Below, one piece after another: positions 11,463 to 22,872 of a stretch of DNA of 64,000 nt. This stretch comes from Pseudisothecium myosuroides. Taxonomy: Eukaryota > Streptophyta > Bryopsida > Hypnales > Lembophyllaceae. Both the position numbers and the translations under genes were made by a program. The first letter of the stretch is position 1; every line of letters starts with the position of its first letter. Location of the stretch: positions 35,482,224 through 35,546,223 of the forward strand of contig OX637287.1 in assembly GCA_951799445.1 (NCBI GenBank), in the 5' to 3' direction. The notes under the pieces are model-generated. The model was not told the DNA's origin. It saw only the letters and a list, made by a program, of their open reading frames with translations, and searched no databases.

Positions 11463-11658
11463 CACTTGAAGAAAACTGCATTGGAACCCACAAAACCATG
11501 TGGGATTGGTTTTGTTGAGTTCCTAGTTTCCAACGCAAAATTATGCAAAATTCCAACGCAAAAATGCATTCCAAGGAAAAATCTTCGTTGGAAACTAGGA
11601 ACTCAACAAAACCAATCCTACATGGTTTTGTAGGTTCCAACGCAGTTTTTTTCTAGTG
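11463..11658. mobile_element. Hairpin MITE, family 3 (196 bp), CACTA ends
   Basis: The left end is CACTTGAAGAAAACTGC; the right end, read inward, is CACTAGAAAAAAACTGC. AAT flanks both sides (11460-11462 and 11659-11661). The arms share GTTCCTAGTTTCCAACG and a long GGTTTTGTTGAG-containing block, so most of the element is palindromic. A short direct repeat of CCAACGCAAAA lies near the centre. Confidence 0.8.
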
Positions 11659-11727
11659 AATGATTGCTAATTGCGCAACAACAACAACAAAGGCAGGCTA
11701 GGTTTTAAGTGTCGTACCTAGGAATCC

Positions 11728-12117
11728 TCAATCCGTCTTTGACTCCACATCACCAAACAAAGAGTGAAACTCACGATCTTCTTCCTCCGCGCTACCTTAT
11801 GCCGTGAAGCGCTCTTCATTCAGTGTTGCAGGGACGTGACCAGACTCTAAGAACATCTTCAGGTAACGGTCGAGGTAAACCTCTACCATCACCCGCGGCG
11901 CCACCCAATGCACACCCTCCGTAGCCGCAACATCCTCCTGGACCAGGCGCAGACACTGGTACTTCTGTGAGCTGTCGATCAATGTTTTTGCAGCCTTAGA
12001 GACAAGGCGTACGTTGTTGACAACATACGACTCATCTTCTTTCGAATTAATCTTCTCCATGCTCCAAGGCTCATCACCGTCTTGGTCTAACCTAAATAAC
12101 TTCACTTTGGATGCCAT
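11728..12117 (-). pseudogene. Small ORF with an in-frame stop near its end; family unknown
   Basis: An ATG at 12117 opens a 106-residue frame (MASKVKLFRLDQDG...) that stops at a TAA (11797-11799). The same frame continues past that stop for 22 more residues of coding character (GSAEEEDREFHSLF...) to a TGA at 11728-11730. The stretch is richer in G+C than the AT-rich DNA around it, which supports past or present coding. Either the TAA is a late mutation in a 129-residue gene, or the short form is the real product, or it is a gene fragment carried by the surrounding transposon DNA. I do not recognise the family, and there is no visible domain, signal peptide or membrane segment. Confidence 0.4.
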
Positions 12118-13955
12118 GATGAACCTTAAACTGAAGACGCCAAAAATACAAAATGGAATGCATGAGACTGAATCTGAAGGAACCCCTCAAGGCAGATCTG
12201 AACCCTAAGCAATACAAAGAACAATTAGAACAACAGAATTCCAAATTGATAAGGTCGTAGCGACCAACTTATCGGAGTGCAAAACCTTAGAATTTCAGAA
12301 AAACAACCTCCCAAACAACGTCACCTCTATGCACACCACCCTCCGCCAGTATAACAAGAATTGGGCACCCACCGCAACATAAGAATTTGAAGCTAGATTT
12401 GATTTGCACAAAGCCGCAAGTTTCTCACTCCGCACAACCCTAAGACAAATGAGTGATGAATCTGGATCTTGCATGGCACTGTAATGGCCATCCACCGTCT
12501 CCAAGCATATTAGTTAAAACTAGACTCACTCAATGAAGTCAATGGGCATCGAAAGAAACAACTAAGCTTAACTTAATATAGAATACAAATTAAACTTCTT
12601 TAGTCAACACACTAAATACAAGCAGCGCATCCAAAGCCCAACCACTTTCAATTTCAACACAAAACTATTACTGAACCGCATCTCATCAGGTCATCCAACT
12701 ATAATTCAATGAAAATGCAGATTTCATCTACATCCATCTATAGAAACCTACCCTAATCCCAACCTAAACCCTATATTTTAATCTAAAAAAGATTAAAACC
12801 TTCCTTTAAATTGACCCCTATTTTTAATTTAAACGCCTCATTATGTTTTTGTAACCCCTAATTTATTTCTAAATTTCTTCAAAATTTTTACTCCAACTAA
12901 TAAACCATACCCTATTTTTTTTATCACACGTCGTTTTTAAAAATTGGCAATGCCGGCCCCAAGCAATGAGCTTCGTCATTGGTGATTTCCAACATAAACT
13001 TCATTGGTAATCAAGCTTGTTGATCAACAATTTCCAACCAGTCATCAAACAATAATCAATAGCAGAATAGAATGGACAATTGAGACTTGCGAGTTGCCTG
13101 GTCCTCTAAACCATTGCAATACACCATTGTATCTTTATCTATTTGGTTGATGATACTCATGAATGTAAGATTTAACCATAAGAACGTAGCACTTATCAAG
13201 GATAGACTGACAATATAAGCAACATAGTCTAATAATAGAAGTTTCCAACTATTGAAATGGACAAGCTTGATTGGACATGCTTGATCCACTTTGATTCTCT
13301 GAGCCTCGGTTTATCATTCATTCTTGGCTTTAGGTGTAGCAAAATCCTTCCTGCTATTACAATTTTGGATAGAAGACTAGGATTAACTAGGTATTAAATT
13401 AGGTATATTAACTGATCACTAATCAACTAGTGAATTTTATAGACATCGCTTCAGTTTTGCCTCTCTATTCCCGCCTATCTTCAATAAAATCACCTTAGTA
13501 CGATGGAGATGATTCACCTTAAATCCTAAAATCAATGTGTATAGATTATTACCTGGTAACAATTCTCAACCAAATCAATAGGGAAGAAAACCAAATGAAG
13601 AACTCCAAGCACGGCACAAAATTTTCAAGTCAACAAACTGAAGTTGAATCCAAACAAGGAAATCCAAGCACCCAAGAAATCTCAAGTCTTGAAATTGAGC
13701 TCAACTGTAAAAAAACTATGAAATCCTAAACCTTGAAAAATTCTCAAATTCTCAAATTGAGGTCGATGATGAAAAAACCCAAGCCAAGGAATCCCAACAA
13801 TTCGCAAAAATTCTTAGAGCCTGCAACTGAGGTTGATGATGAAGATTGAAGAATCTTAAAAAAACCACTCTGAGCATTGCAATTCAATAATAGTAAGGGT
13901 TGCAGATTAGAGACATACTCCAATGTAAACTTGCATTGTCATGCCTCGCATGCAT
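12118..13955. other. Gene-free AT-rich stretch
   Basis: No supportable gene was found. Phrases such as AAATCCTAAAxxTTGA and TCCAAGCA repeat loosely at 13500-13830 without forming a clean tandem array. Confidence 0.4.
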
Positions 13956-14154
13956 CACTATAAGAAACCCACGTTTTAGGTGACGTTAGTATAATTTTAG
14001 GAGACGGATTTTAGCGGACGTCCAAGAAAACAACTAGATGTTACATTGGACGTTATTATCGACATAAAAACATAAGTTGTTTTCTCGGACGTCCGCTAAA
14101 ATCCGTCTTCTAAAATTATGCTACCGTCACCTAAAACGCGGGTTTCTTATAATG
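13956..14154. mobile_element. Hairpin MITE, family 2 (199 bp), CACTA ends
   Basis: It starts CACTATAAGAAACCCACG and ends with the mirror GGGTTTCTTATAATG. CAT flanks both sides (13953-13955 and 14155-14157). Arms of about 90 bp pair almost completely and include GTTTTAGGTGACG and GGACGTCC. The same terminal sequence occurs in the element at 27716-27933. Confidence 0.85.
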
Positions 14155-14429
14155 CATGATCCTTTGTGCCATGCTCATGTGTACTTTCTTGCGAATAAAA
14201 ATTTCAAATCCTTCACTCCAGATTGTTGAAGGCGATGTTTGATTCTACAAATCACCAACCTTCATGACTCTTTCTTCAGTTTCCATTGATAATCTTGCTC
14301 GTTCTCCAAGTTATCAATCTACACTGTAGCAATCAATATCAACCCCAATCGCACTTTGTCCTCACAAAACAATGGCTTTAGGGAGTGAAGGACTTCAAGA
14401 AGTATAATGAACAATGTATGCGTGCAACT

Positions 14430-15420
14430 ATTGCAAAATTTAAAAAACACTAAGTGAATAGTTGGCTATGCTCATAGGTTCCAAAGCTAAGGACATGGCA
14501 AAGGCAACAATGGCACAAATGAAACGTATTAGCCACGTTTCACAAGCAATGCTACAAGAAAGGCGACAAGCGGCGGACATGTGGCGCGTAGGATAATTGT
14601 TGCTTTCCAGCTAGAGACATCATTGGCTATATCAACCAACCAATGGGGGAGCATATATATGGTCTTCAATCAGGACTTGGCTACATGGGTCTCAACTACA
14701 ACTGAACAATGGCCACAGATACACCATTTTCCACGTTTATTTTGTATAATGAAAATGAAGCATAATATTTCAAGTCAAATTTTGGTTATTTTCAGCCAAT
14801 AAAAGAAACACTGGTTGTCACCATGCCACCGCAACGAGTGGGCAATGTCTAAAACAAGGAGGGTGATGTGTCTGCGGGTGCTTACAAATGAATTTTGGAG
14901 ATTCAAGTAAGGAATGAAATTCCTGCTCTTAAGCAACTGCAACAACAACCTCTCGAGGCACACGCGCAATGGTGCAAGGATGGTAACTAAAATTAGCTGG
15001 TCCGCCTAGGCTACCAATCACCCAAGGTTAATTGCGGTGGCCCGCCCAGTGCGACAAAAGATGTCTTGTAGAGGATAGTAGGACGTGACTACCCATTCCT
15101 AGCATCACATGGGTGATAAAAGGTGGCCAATTTAGGCGATGCCCCAAAAATCCACAGGAATGGGCACAAAGAGGGGGGGGGTAGGTGGAAGGATGAGTCC
15201 AGCTAAGAAGAATTGGGATCACCGAATGTCTTGGATAGGCGGACATATTGGACAATTTGCACAGACCGGATGGACAATGTAACTACTATGAAGTATATTG
15301 AGCGAATCAAGGTCATCGGAGGTCTCAAACATGTAGGTGACTTAGACAGTTAGGACAAAAATTCGTCCAATGTGATAACTATGGATATATTTTGCTGCAT
15401 TGCAAAGGAAATAAACTTTA
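14430..15420 (+). pseudogene. Possible decayed retrotransposon gag remnant
   Basis: Frames are broken throughout. Downstream pieces read like zinc-knuckle remnants (GQFRRCPKNPQ near 15124-15156 and CDNYGYILLHC near 15378-15411), as in the nucleocapsid part of gag. No reverse transcriptase or long terminal repeat was found. The two pieces are in different contexts and the match is weak. Confidence 0.25.
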
Positions 15421-15479
15421 GTTAAATCCCAAATTGCATCCATTTTTTAAGAACAAGTTTAAAAGCCGATCTTGCCTTT

Positions 15480-15546
15480 TATTTTGTTCAGCCCTTTTTA
15501 ACAATTTCAAAGAGAATGCAGCTCTTTTGGGAATTGCTTGTCCATT
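15480..15546. repeat. Repeat pair, left member
   Basis: A block around TTTCAAAGAGAATGCAGCTC and TTTTGGGAATTGCTTGTCCA resembles the block at about 17955-17999 just beyond the CACTA element. The pair is diverged and much longer than a transposon target duplication, so it is an older local duplication. Confidence 0.5.
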
Positions 15547-16029
15547 CACTACTAGAAAAGGGGGCCCTAATCAACAGAAAATTAATGCACTTACGTTGAT
15601 TACAAAAAAAAAAAATTGGGCTCTGTTGACTTGGCAGTCCTCCAAACATCAATCAACATGATTTGGTTGATTTGAACAAAAAAAAAATTTGCTCAGTTGA
15701 TTCGGCAATCCTCTCAACATCATTTTCATTTTCCCACATACTGTAATAGTAAGATAGGGCCAGCCAAAAATAATTATTTAAAAGTATGCCAAAAAATAAA
15801 TAAAATGAATTAAAAAAAATGTCAAATTCAGCAAAAAATTAAATGATCAAAATTTTGTAAAAACTAAAAATGTCCAATATTAGCGGGAAAGTCCAAAATA
15901 AAGTCCAATGACCATCTAAAATCAAGATATTCTATATGGCAAGGTGATGGACTTATGGGACTCCCAAAAATAATTGGCTACTATATAAATTGTTTTAATA
16001 AACTAAGAAATTGGAAATATTAAGAGAAA

Positions 16030-16645
16030 TTTTGACATGTTGTATAAAAGGGATTCTACCTTTATGTACAATTTCACTTAGAATGGATTATATTTAGACT
16101 TATTATTCTTTGAATGAAATTTTTATGGAAAAATAATTTTTTTGTGAAAAGTCAAAATGTCTCATTTCTTTTTATAGGAAGAATGTGCATCTTGACTAGA
16201 ATCACATACTACAAGATCCATGAATATTGGATTTTTATTGATTGATATCTTATTGATTAAAATTTGACTTTTTAATTTTTCACTCCATAAATTGCAAATA
16301 TGTTTTTGATATATATAGTTATTTGATGTTATTTTGAATTTTTATTTTATTTTTTTGCAATCTATGGAATGAAAAATAAAAAAATGAAAATTTTGAGGTC
16401 AAATTTTAATCAATAAGATTTCAATCCATAAAATTCAATCAATAAAAATTTAAAATTCATGGAACTTATAATATGTAATTCTAGTCAAGATGTATATTCT
16501 TCCTATAAAAAAAAATGAGACATTTTGACTTTTCACAAAAAAGTTATTTTTACATAAAAATTTCATTCAAATAATAATAGGTCTAAGTATAGTCCATTCT
16601 AAGTGAAATTGTAGAATCCCTTTTGTACAACAATATGCCCAATTT
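16030..16645. repeat. ~610-bp inverted repeat inside a CACTA element
   Basis: The arms run from GACATGTTGTATAAAAGGGA inward on the left and mirror TCCCTTTTGTACAACAATAT on the right. Both include AAAAGTCAAAATGTCTCATT or its complement. The arms are about 270 bp with small gaps. Confidence 0.75.
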
Positions 16646-16828
16646 TCACTTCACAATTCTAGTTTTTCAATTTATGAGAGCAATTTATATGGTGGCCCCA
16701 ACTACTACTAGGAGTCACCGTTTTTCATTGACATTTAGTAAAAATGATAGTAGATAGGTTGTTTTTACAATGAAATCCATTGTTCATCATGAATTATCAA
16801 AGAATATGGGATAATTTGAAGATGAAAG

Positions 16829-17260
16829 CTTGACCGCTCATTGTCAAAATGTAGGAATTGTGTGCAAAGTAGAATTTCAAACCTCATTTTGTCATAGTAG
16901 AATATCTTTTTTCAAAGCTTTTTGAACTAAAAAAAGTTGTGAAATCAAGACAAATTTCATTTCCAAAAAACCGTTTGATGTTTCAAGCCTCCAATCAAAA
17001 GTTATGGACAAATTTCAAAGTGGGTGTTTGAAATTGTTAAAAAAAATGTCCCTTCTAACCCCTCTCTCAAATTTGTCCATAACTTTTAATTGAAGACTTC
17101 AAATCTCAAACGGGTTTTCGGAGATGAAATTTAGATTCATTTTCTACAATAACTTAGTTCAAAGTTTTTTGAAAAAAGTAATTCTACAATGCCTAAATGA
17201 GGTCTGAAATTCTACTTAAACCACAATTCCTACTTTTGACTTAAGTATGAGCGGTTGAGC
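16829..17260. repeat. ~430-bp inverted repeat inside a CACTA element
   Basis: The left arm begins CTTGACCGCTCATTG; the right arm ends TATGAGCGGTTGAGC. The arms share GTAGGAATTGTG and CAAAAGTTATGGACAAATTT. A single arm of the same kind also occurs at about 6635-6830. Confidence 0.7.
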
Positions 17261-17279
17261 TCCTACTATTCCTCACTCT

Positions 17280-17340
17280 TTACAAATCCCATATGGGTTG
17301 TCCTACCTCCTACCACCCCACTTGTATAAAGGCCTTGTCT
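17280..17340 (-). repeat. Shared internal block of CACTA elements, copy 3 (inverted)
   Basis: CCTACCACCCCACTTGTATAAAGGCC is the reverse complement of the block at 6560-6650 and 9187-9245, with the same TATA-like core. Confidence 0.5.
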
Positions 17341-17819
17341 TTCCCTCTCTTCAAACACCAAGGTAAGCTACATTCAAAGTTAAATTGGAGTATATGTTGA
17401 ATTATTTGGAATGTAGTGGTGGATTTTGGCATTCGAAGCTCTATAGTAGTATATATTTATTGAATTATTTTGAATATAATATTGGATTTTTTAAAGTTTA
17501 ATTTAAGAATTTAATTTGGAAACTTTAATTAATTATTTAATATCAATTTGTTGATTGCTGACATGGCAATTTAATCCGTTTGGCCGTTCTAGTGATGTGG
17601 CAGTCTTGCCTGCGTGGCACGTTCAGCCTATGTGGCAGCTTACGTGGCAAATTATTGAATAATAATAATAATTTTTTCATTGTGACCGAATCAAGATATA
17701 AAATCAACATAGAAGTGTTGATTTTTGTCCGAATCAAAATGTCCTAATCCACTGTCCATATTAACATATATTTCTTGATTTTCTTGTTGAATCGGACACT
17801 GAATTCTCTAGTAGTGATT

Positions 17820-18950
17820 CCCCTAAGGTTTTAGATAGTTTTGTTGCATTGCAACGAAGAAAGATTTTGTTTTTCAAATTGCATGCATTCTTAGAGCACA
17901 AGTCTTGAAGTCTTATACCCCTTAATGTGCTTAGTTTCTATTGGTTTAGTCTTTCGAGCATTTTCAAAGAGAATGCAACTTCTTTGGAAACTGCCCACTC
18001 ATTTTTTGCCAAATTTAGGAATATTCAAGATTCTTTGTATTGCAATGATGAATTGAGGTGCTTTGATTGCAGTTTTATGTGAATTTGGAAGGTTTCTTGC
18101 GGATACTTTGCCGGATTTTGAGAGGGCTTTTAGGATGCATTTTTTTGGAAAATAATAGCTCTACATTCTTGCATTTTAACACTGGGATTGTAGCATTTTA
18201 GATGAGAATGACTAGGGTTTTTTTTCTGTTTTTAATGAAGTGCCAAAGTAGCGATGTTGAATGTTAAAGCGATGCTCCAAAATTCAACATTTCATCTACA
18301 TATTGGATAGAAAATATCACATTAGCACATTCATAATTTAGTTTTGTCCACAATCTGGTGATTTCACCCAAGATTTCTTTTTAATTTGAAGTATTTTGGC
18401 AATTTTCCGCATTTTTAGTGCTATTTTGTTCTATGGGCTTGGTGCGGGGCCCATTATTTGGGTGCAAATTGACAACACATTACCGAAAAAACACACACTG
18501 AGAATGACCATTTGAAAATCACAGTCATAGTGAGTGAGAGGGCTTCTACGTATAAAAATAGAAACACTACATTTGAAATAGCATGAACAAGCATTACCTA
18601 CTGCTAGTTTGCTCTTGCTTTGGATCCAGGTGTTTTTGGGACCTTATAAGGCCCAAATGCCTCAAAAAAAAATGGGTTGCATCAAGCCTATAGGAAAAAT
18701 TTGAAGAAAAATTGGATGATAATGCCAAATTGCTCCAATTTTTTTTGAAAATTTGGATGAAATTGCCAATTTAAAATGAAAATTATCCAAATATGTGGAT
18801 GAAAAGATAGTTCTATCCAAAACATAGATGAACACTAAAATATTTGGCTACATCATTTTCTCGTATGTTGCCACTTCTCCCAAAACCAAAAAAAACACCC
18901 TGCTTGTCATTCCTTGCCAGAGCCGTTGGATACAAACGGCACGCAGTCCA
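17820..18950. other. Gene-free stretch with dispersed repeats
   Basis: It contains the right member of the repeat pair at 17955-17999. A block at about 18241-18321 (with TATTGGATAGAAAATATCAC) returns inverted at about 45340-45418. I see no gene. Confidence 0.45.
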
Positions 18951-20530
18951 CAAGGCCGTTACTCCCACTTCCCCTCGTACAATACCGTTTTCAAATACGT
19001 ATCCCCCCAACGGCGTCTCTCCTCTTCAAGCATCCTCCCTTCACTAAAAATCCGCCGCAACTGCTCTCCCCATTTGCAGTTGCAACTTGATTCTCCCCCC
19101 GCAGATCATCAACAGCTCCATTTGCGCCATTTTCTCCTCCTCACACCTCTCCATTCTCTCCTCCACTTCCGGTACAACAACCCACAAATTAATCCAGGTG
19201 CACACACGCTCCGATCCTGCAACGTCACATTCTTCAACTGATCTATTTTTTGCGCCTTCAATTGCATTGCATGTGTTGGGATGCATGCCTGGTAACACAA
19301 TGTATCTGCTTAAGATCTAGAGTCTGTCTGGGATACTATTAATGTGCGGTACGTAATTGCGCGCACTCTTGTGTGTGGCTGCGGTCTTTTGTGCCGAGGA
19401 TCTTGAGAGCCGTGCAGTTTGGTGTTCAATTTGTGGATTCGGGTTTTGGTTAGGGTTTTCTTGGAGTGTTGTGCATCATTTTGGGTGGCATTTCTTGCTT
19501 GTGCTGATTTTTTTCAAGCTTGTTTTTTGTCGGCACTCAAAACTCTTGGGATTCTAATTCTTTCTGTGGCATCTGGGGATGCAATTCTTGTGTATAGAGT
19601 CTCCTGGAACCTCCCTCTCTTCAACTGATCTTTTCCGCCTTTATTTGCATGTGTTGGAACAGCAACACAGTAGAGGCTGTGCATCTGGGGATACAGTTCT
19701 TGTGCGTAATTGCACTCTCTTGTGTTGAAGTTTGTTTGGAACGTGGGGAGCCATGCATTTTGTTGTTTGTGGAATCGGTATTTTGTTAGGGTTTGGTTTT
19801 AGTGTCTGCAGCATTTTGGGTGCCATTCTGACGTCTTCTTTCAAGCTTGTTTGTTGTGGATACTCAAAGCTCTTGGGGATCCAGCTTTTCTCTATGGCAT
19901 TTGGGGATACAACTCTTGTGTAATTGCACTCTTGTGCGTAATTGCACTCTTGTGCGTAATTGCATTCTTTTGTGTTGATGTTGGTTTGGGAGACATGAAT
20001 TTTGGTGTTTGTAAATTCGGTTTTTGGTTAGGGTTTGCTTTTAGTGTCGTGCAGAGTTTGGGGTGTCGATCATTCTTGGGTGTGCTTATGTTTTTTCAAG
20101 CTTGTTTGATGTGGAAACTCATAGGTCTTGGGGTCTCAGCACTTTCCATGGCATCTGGGGAAACAATTGAACTCTTTTCTGTTGATGTTTGGTTAGATCT
20201 TGGGAGCCATGCATTTTGGTGTTCGTGTATTCGCTTTTTGGTTAGGGTTTGGTTTGTGTCTTGCAGCATTTGGGTGACTTTCTTGCGTGTGCTGCCATTT
20301 TTTGAAGCTTATCTGTTGTGGACACTCTAACCTCTTGGGATCCAAACCTTTTTTTTTAATTATGTGTGCTCTTGTGTGCCAATTGTACAGGATGTTCTAG
20401 AATGTTGTTTTAGAGAATGTTATAGTGAAGCAGTTCGAGTGTAGGTGTATCCCGAAATGTGTCTTGGAATGGTTTCTTGGAGCTTGTGGTGGAGATGTTT
20501 GCTTAATAATATTTGTGTGACTGGCAGGCT
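18950..20530 (+). promoter_or_regulatory. Probable 5' leader and 5'-UTR intron of the 216-aa gene
   Basis: About 18950-19196 is C/T-rich with little A, like a plant 5' leader (CCACTTCCCCTCG, CATTTTCTCCTCCTC). A donor-like CCAG/GTGCAC at 19197 and an acceptor-like GGCAG at about 20529, just upstream of the ATG at 20548, would frame an intron of about 1.3 kb that holds the tandem repeats. This is inferred from composition and signals only. Confidence 0.4.
19345..20350. repeat. Four degenerate tandem units of ~200-280 bp
   Basis: Each unit carries in order a GTAATTGCACTCTTGTG-like block, GGAGCCATGCATTTTG or similar, TTTTGGTTAGGGTTT, TTTCAAGCTTGTTTG and a CTCTTGGGATCC-like end. The units are clearly related but diverged, and a short GTGCGTAATTGCACTCTT stretch is further duplicated at 19918-19968. 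Open frames across it are by-products. Confidence 0.7.
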
Positions 20531-20547
20531 GATAAGGAAGGAACAAG

Positions 20548-22286
20548 ATGTCGTCGATTAATGCTCCCTATGCAACGTTGCATGATCTGCCCAAATATGA
20601 GAAGCGAGCGGACGTGGTTGGTGCGCCATGGTTTAAGGATCAGGAGACGGTGAAGTGCTCACGTGGTCATGATCCCATTCCTTACATTACTTGCAACTCC
20701 AAGACGGCTCCATTCGCCACCTTCCACAACGTTCCCGAAACATCTGAGGTGCAACCCGTTTATAATTACGATTGCGGATTGAGTTTCTCCTTTCTGCACT
20801 CAAACTTTTGAACTCAAAAATATCCATAGCTTCAATTGCGAGTACTGCAGCATGTTTCTCCAGATAAATTGTCTTGTACATGTGATATATATGTATTATA
20901 GAATGTCATATGATAATCTTCTTGTTCTTCTATTACTGTAGATTTGAATATCGCCACAGCAGGTTTTAAGACTTCGCATTGTAGCTTTGGGGGAATTGTT
21001 GTGGATGTTCTTTATATATCCTCAGCATATGGTGGTTGAGGTATTGCAGCAAAATACTGCACCGTTGCCTGAGAGTCCTGTTGAACAGGAACTATTCGTT
21101 GAACCGCAGCCACATCCCACCGACAGCTCCCAATTCCCTCTTGAGCATGTGCATATTGACACGTCTGATCATCATGAGCATCACATAACGCAGGCATGTG
21201 TTTCTGCATGGTTGCTATCGAACTGCACTTCTAGGCTTTGAGTAACCAGAAGAGATGAAGAGGCGGAATTTCTATAATGCATTGCAGGAACCTAATTCTG
21301 CATATTCCCATTTTTACAAAGAGCAGTACTTGAAGTGCCAGACCATTCCAATTGCTGTGTATTTTATTGAAGATGGAATGATGCTGGCTGACATTTGTGT
21401 GGGATCTGCAGCCGAACATGTCAATGGTGCATCAAGCTCCTTGGGATCGTGATGATGTGCACTACAAGGTAATAATTATACAATTCTTTTTCTACTGCCG
21501 CTGTAACTTTGGAGTACTCTTTGGATTGCCTGTCTGTCGAATTTCGTTCACAGTAATATTTCAGGATCTGTTGTGTTCAGTTGGTTTTTAACAATGAATG
21601 TCATGATATGTTCTGACACCGAGCAATCACTTTTCTCAGGTTCAACCAAGGTTCCCACATGGAGAGGACGCCCCGCACTACACCTCATCTCACGCACCAT
21701 TCGCAACAGACTCCAAACGTACGTAACAGCCTTTTCCAGCTCCACCTTCTTGTGTTGTTTTGTTCACCTTAGCTTGTGGTGTCTCGGTTGGCTCGAAGAA
21801 GGAATATAGGTAAAGGATACTACAAGCATTAGAGACCTGACCCCGTCTCCTATTGTCTGACCCCTATTTTCGAACATCTCTTCTCTTTTCAAATAGACTG
21901 GGTTGGTGTAAGCATGTCTTGGCTAAATGTCTGCGGTCACTGATCGTTGAATGGAAATGGGTTCATCTACTATCCCTTCTTTTAGTAGTGTAAACTTCTC
22001 ACTTTGAAATTGCCTACGAAATACATTCATTGTGATAGTGGTTTGGCTCTTGCACCCAAAGATTTCTCCACAGCTCTTTACCTATCTTTTAATAAATCAC
22101 ACTCCACGTGTTTGACTGCTTCAAGTGATGTAAATTGTATCCTCTAGCTTGCATAGCAATGTCCGAGTATTTCTGCCTCATTGCTAATGTGATGTATCTC
22201 TGCCATTGTCCAGGCTTTTAAAGGAGTTGGACCACAGCGCGACACAGTTGACGGCGACCAAACGGTCATTGCCCCTTAGGTCATAG
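20548..22286 (+). CDS. Six-exon gene for a 216-residue protein of unknown function
   Basis: Proposed coding exons are 20548-20748, 21026-21193, 21288-21356, 21412-21468, 21640-21722 and 22214-22286, totalling 651 nt with consistent phase. Exon 2 needs a GC donor (CAG/GCATGT). The exon 3 donor (GCT/GTGTAT) and the exon 5 donor (AC/GTAACA) are best guesses. The protein is hydrophilic, without a signal peptide or membrane segment. It contains a repeated core: APYATLHDLP near the start, APFATFHNVP at about residue 53, and HAPFATDSK near the end. It also has acidic/His-rich stretches, APWFKDQE/APWDRDDVHY twins, and a basic C-terminal tail. I do not recognise the family. It is transcribed towards the PAL-like gene on the other strand, so the two are convergent. 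Confidence 0.6.
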
Positions 22287-22872
22287 TTTCTTAAAGACAG
22301 TCATGTGTAGAACAATGCGGCTGTAGAGAAGTCGTGCAAACGGACTGTTTGCCTACGTTATAAGAATGGTTTTGTTTTTTCCCTCTAGAAGTACTCTTTA
22401 CTGACAAAACTCTCATTGTCAGCATTGATTTCCTGAACAGGCATATCAAACATGGATATTGCCAACACACTGAAAATGTACAGGTCTTCTATTTTCTCTT
22501 TTGAGATCACTCTTACATGAAAATCAATATTATGTTCTCGTTTTTATCAAGGTTCAAGACTAAAGAAGTCTCTGTGGGGATCCCTTTGCATTATTACAGT
22601 GGTCTTTAACTTGCGTAACCTAAAATGTGCAAGTACTTCAGAAATTCCAAAAATTCCAGCCTCTTCTGCTGGTTATGCTGTTATATCAGCAATTACATAT
22701 CCAAAAATGACGAGTAAGATTTCTAGTTCCAATTTGCTGTCCGAGTCCCACTTCGTCACCTTAAGGAGGAAGTGGTGGACAATGATTTGGAGTCGAGTTG
22801 CTGCTTTGCCTGTTCTAGAGAAATAGTGCGCAGATTAGGTGAGGGACGAATGTTGCAATCCGCTCAATCCGC
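22287..22872. other. Convergent intergenic/3' region
   Basis: This is the space between the stop of the 216-residue gene (+) and the stop of the PAL-like gene (-). It probably carries both 3' UTRs. I see no gene. Confidence 0.45.

Larger units (their letters stand above)
15547..17816. mobile_element. Non-autonomous CACTA element, 2270 bp
   Basis: It starts CACTACTAGAAAAGGGGG and ends GAATTCTCTAGTAGTG. ATT flanks both sides (15544-15546 and 17817-17819). The subterminal DNA repeats GTTGATT/AATCAAC, and near 17570-17650 the phrase TGTGGCA recurs. No transposase frame is present. The interior contains two long inverted repeats (about 16030-16645 and 16829-17260) and the shared internal block (about 17280-17340, inverted). 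Confidence 0.85.

Noticed and set aside
19851..20330. 159-codon plus-strand frame with Cys/Phe-rich protein
   Set aside because: It runs through the degenerate tandem repeats upstream of the 216-residue gene; the frame is not kept between repeat units.
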